Shown: in pieces, positions 5,867 to 7,578 of the stretch
Layout: every line of letters begins with the position of its first letter
Numbering within the stretch: the first letter of the stretch is position 1
From: JAYPEY01 sp964519245
GTDB lineage: Bacteria > Verrucomicrobiota > Verrucomicrobiia > Limisphaerales > JAYPEY01
Assembly: GCA_964519245.1 (NCBI GenBank)
Contig: CAZFLK010000233.1
Location: 1 to 7,578, forward strand
Length of the DNA: 7,578 nt
Reading direction: 5' to 3'
Position numbers and translations under genes: made by a program
The notes under the pieces: generated by a model
What the model was told of the DNA's origin: nothing
Database searches by the model: none
What the model saw: the letters and a program-made list of their open reading frames with translations, nothing else

Positions 5867-5908
5867 GTTCTACGGTTTCGCATCATTCGCATCCGCCTCA
5901 GGAACCGC

Positions 5909-5946
<38 letters not shown>

Positions 5947-5947
5947 C

Positions 5948-6676
5948 TCACCGCGCGGCCCGCACTTCGAATCCGTGTTGCGAAATGAATTTGGCTACCT
6001 TGGCCTTCACGCAGACGTTCTTCTTCCTGAATGGATCCCGGTAAACGACTTTGACCGCGCGCAGCGCCAGCGCCTGTTTCCGGGATTCCGCCTCGCCGTA
6101 GATGGGGTCGTGCAGAACCGGATGACCCGCTTCCTGAAGATGCACGCGAATCTGATGCGTCCGCCCGGTCAAAGGCCTCGCCTCCACCAGGCTCCTGCTC
6201 TTCATTCGCTGCAAGGTCTTGAACAAGGTGGTTGCGTCGCCGCCCTCGACCCCGTCGACCCGCATGACGCCCTTGCGTCCCTTCGCCGGACCGATCGGAG
6301 CCTCGCAGGTCCACGCATCCGACTCCACTTCGCCGGCGACGGCCACCAGGTAGACCTTCTCCACCGCGCGCGATTGAAACAACCCGCTCAAAGCCTCCAG
6401 GGCCCCGGAGCTCTTCGCCAGCAGAAGGACGCCGCTGGTATCCGCGTCCAGTCGGTGAACAAACCGCAGGAACCGAATATTCCGGGCCTTGGCCCAGTAG
6501 TCGCCGTGATTGACAGACGATTCCAACGCAGCCTGCAGGTTGCGCCCTGTATTCTGCCAACTGGTCGGTGCGCACATCCACCCCGCCGGCTTGTCGATCG
6601 CCAGCACAGCGTGATCCTCATAAAGGATCGGAAAGAGCGTCCCGTTGGGCAGTTCGATGTTCATCGGCTTGGCCAT
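5948..6676 (-). CDS. RluA-family RNA pseudouridine synthase
   Basis: The 242-aa product isomerises uridine to pseudouridine in rRNA or tRNA. The catalytic motif HRLDADTSGVLLLAK gives catalytic Asp77 (HRLD 74-77). Other family blocks are ILYEDHAVLAIDKPAGW (17-33), EKVYLVAVAGE (106-116) and GRTHQIRVHL (171-180), followed by HPVLHDPIYGE. There is no N-terminal S4 domain, so it is closer in architecture to RluA or TruC than to RluC/RluD. The target site cannot be predicted. I choose the ATG at 6676 (MAKPMNIELPNG); an ATG at 6664 is also possible, and an upstream in-frame start at 6742 would add 22 residues and run into the queE promoter region. No Shine-Dalgarno is clear. The gene is divergent from queE (82 bp) and upstream of uup on the same strand, so read-through into uup is possible. 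Confidence 0.93.
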   Translation of the reverse strand: MAKPMNIELPNGTLFPILYEDHAVLAIDKPAGWMCAPTSWQNTGRNLQAALESSVNHGDYWAKARNIRFLRFVHRLDADTSGVLLLAKSSGALEALSGLFQSRAVEKVYLVAVAGEVESDAWTCEAPIGPAKGRKGVMRVDGVEGGDATTLFKTLQRMKSRSLVEARPLTGRTHQIRVHLQEAGHPVLHDPIYGEAESRKQALALRAVKVVYRDPFRKKNVCVKAKVAKFISQHGFEVRAAR

Positions 6677-6707
6677 CAAACGATCATGCTGGCTTGAACC
6701 AACGCGG

Positions 6708-6723
6708 GGCAAGACAACTTGCC
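6708..6723 (+). promoter_or_regulatory. Small hairpin in the divergent spacer upstream of queE
   Basis: GGCAAG (6708-6713) and CTTGCC (6718-6723) form a perfect 6-bp stem with an ACAA loop, followed by TTT. It lies 35 bp upstream of the queE GTG and 31 bp upstream of the RluA-family start, in the 82-bp spacer 6677-6758 that must carry both promoters. It could be an operator or a leader hairpin. It lacks the A-rich tail and pseudoknot partner of a preQ1-I riboswitch, so I do not call one. Confidence 0.3.
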
Positions 6724-6758
6724 TTTGCGCCTTCCGTTTCATCGCCTACCATCCGCCC

Positions 6759-7493
6759 GTGTCCGACTCCCTGGTCATCAACGAAATCTATCTCAGCCTG
6801 CAGGGCGAAAGCTCTTTCGCCGGCCTGCCCTGTGTGTTCGTGCGGTTGACCGGTTGCGATCTCCGCTGCTCCTATTGCGACACTGTCTATGCCTTCACCG
6901 AAGGCTCCAGGATGTCCCTCGACAGCATAATGGACCGGATTCTGGAACTCGCCCGCCCCTACCAAACCGCCGCCGCCGGCCAACAACTCCCCTTGGTCGA
7001 ATTCACCGGCGGCGAACCTCTATTGCAGAAACCGGTCCCCGGGCTCATGACCCGCCTTTGCGATGAAGGCCACACCGTCCTCGTTGAAACCAGCGGCGCC
7101 CACGACATCGCCAACCTGGATTCGCGCGTGCATAGGATCGTCGACCTCAAAGCGCCCAGCAGCGGTGAGTCGGAACGCATGCGTTGGGACAATCTCAAGA
7201 CTCTGCGCGCGACCGACGAACTCAAGTTCGTCCTGGGCACCCGTGAAGACTACGAGTGGATGAAGCGCGTCATCGCCGAGCGCGAACTCGCCGAGCGCTG
7301 TCCTTTGCTCTGTTCCTGGGTCGCGCCGCTCGAGGCGCATCAACGCGACAAGTCCCTGAAGCCCGCGCCAACCGACGCAACCCCCATGACCCGCGCCGAG
7401 CTCGCCGACGCCATCATCGCCGACGCCCTCCCGGTCCGCTTCCAACTCCAAATGCACAAACACGTCTGGCCTCCCGATGAAAGGGGCGTGTGA
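6759..7493 (+). CDS. queE: 7-carboxy-7-deazaguanine synthase QueE
   Basis: The 244-aa radical SAM enzyme converts 6-carboxy-tetrahydropterin to 7-carboxy-7-deazaguanine, the ring-contraction step on the way to preQ0, preQ1 and queuosine in tRNA. Key features are the N-terminal INEIYLSLQGES typical of QueE, the Fe-S motif CDLRCSYC (Cys33, Cys37, Cys40; CX3CX2C), the SAM-binding EFTGGEPLLQ (81-90), VETSG (109-113), and the C-terminal RFQLQMHKHVWPPDERGV. The GTG at 6759 is chosen because it starts MSDSLVINEIY right before the conserved block; the frame is open further upstream but crosses the divergent promoter spacer. Length matches the family. No queC, queD or queF lies in the window, so the rest of the pathway is elsewhere. 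It is divergent from the pseudouridine synthase gene, and its stop is 19 bp from the stop of the convergent neighbour. Confidence 0.95.
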   Translation: MSDSLVINEIYLSLQGESSFAGLPCVFVRLTGCDLRCSYCDTVYAFTEGSRMSLDSIMDRILELARPYQTAAAGQQLPLVEFTGGEPLLQKPVPGLMTRLCDEGHTVLVETSGAHDIANLDSRVHRIVDLKAPSSGESERMRWDNLKTLRATDELKFVLGTREDYEWMKRVIAERELAERCPLLCSWVAPLEAHQRDKSLKPAPTDATPMTRAELADAIIADALPVRFQLQMHKHVWPPDERGV

Positions 7494-7499
7494 GTCAGG

Positions 7500-7523
7500 C
7501 AGTTTTCAGTTTTCAGTTTTCAG
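7500..7523. repeat. Heptamer array (CAGTTTT)3
   Basis: Three perfect CAGTTTT units (7500-7520) are followed by CAG (7521-7523) between the convergent queE and 7513-7578 genes. On the minus strand the unit is CTGAAAA-like and carries a TGA. Because 7 is not a multiple of 3, the three TGAs (complements of 7506-7508, 7513-7515 and 7520-7522) fall in all three minus-strand frames. One of them is the stop of the neighbouring gene. Confidence 0.85.
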
Positions 7524-7578
7524 AATCAGCCTCAGTGATCTTGCCTTCATCACGCAACGCATCGAGAAAACCCGCCAG
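7513..7578 (-). CDS. 3' end of an unidentified minus-strand gene (partial)
   Basis: Reading in from the window edge, one minus-strand frame gives 21 residues beginning LAGFLDALRDEGKITEAD and ending in SEN and a TGA at 7513-7515. The helical, charged sequence looks like a genuine protein C-terminus. The last codons and the stop lie inside the CAGTTTT heptamer array. The 5' part is outside the window, so the product cannot be named. It converges on queE with a 19-bp gap. Confidence 0.5.
   Translation of the reverse strand: MAGFLDALRDEGKITEADSEN

Noticed and set aside
6677..6758. preQ1 riboswitch upstream of queE
   Set aside because: The 82-bp spacer has only a 6-bp hairpin. The A-rich tail and pseudoknot pairing of preQ1-I, and any larger preQ1-II/III fold, are not visible.

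Overview
The window looks like chromosomal housekeeping DNA from a GC-rich, free-living, Gram-negative-type bacterium. I favour Verrucomicrobiota (Limisphaerales/Pedosphaera-like). The cues are a secreted tandem DUF1080 (3-keto-disaccharide hydrolase) protein, a short Rrf2 regulator with a CymR-like tail, poor Shine-Dalgarno sequences at most starts, and intergenic DNA rich in heptanucleotide tandem repeats and GCGGA...TCCGC hairpin repeats. The taxonomic call is inference from family content and style, not a marker-gene result.

Layout. At 1-133 there is probably the 3' end of a plus-strand gene, and 80-114 holds a strong hairpin that suits termination of the minus-strand pair to its right. 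That pair (465-671, then 217-444) encodes two small unrecognised proteins of 68 and 75 aa, 20 bp apart. A 249-bp divergent spacer with an AT-rich tract and an 8-bp inverted repeat separates them from the exported 420-aa tandem DUF1080 protein (921-2183). A 65-aa membrane protein (2242-2439) follows. It converges on an Rrf2/CymR-type regulator (2462-2881, minus), which is divergent from a YgjP-like HExxH metallohydrolase (3025-3762).

The YgjP-like gene converges on the ABC-F ATPase gene uup (3862-5778, minus). A pair of inverted 26-bp hairpin repeats (3773-3877) sits between them, and its right arm encodes the last residues and stop codon of Uup. Upstream of uup are three heptamers ending next to its start codon, and five heptamers directly after the stop of an RluA-family pseudouridine synthase gene (5948-6676, minus). 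That gene is divergent from queE (6759-7493, plus), the 7-carboxy-7-deazaguanine synthase of queuosine/7-deazapurine synthesis. queE converges on the 3' end of an unidentified minus-strand gene whose stop lies in a third heptamer array.

Functionally, uup, the pseudouridine synthase and queE all relate to ribosome or RNA maturation. No operon links them beyond the shared strand of the pseudouridine synthase and uup. I found no defence system, mobile element with a transposase, CRISPR array, tRNA or rRNA. The most unusual content is the repeat layer: two repeat types appear to supply stop codons to neighbouring genes, three different 7-bp arrays lie within about 1.75 kb, and one array is a candidate G-quadruplex.
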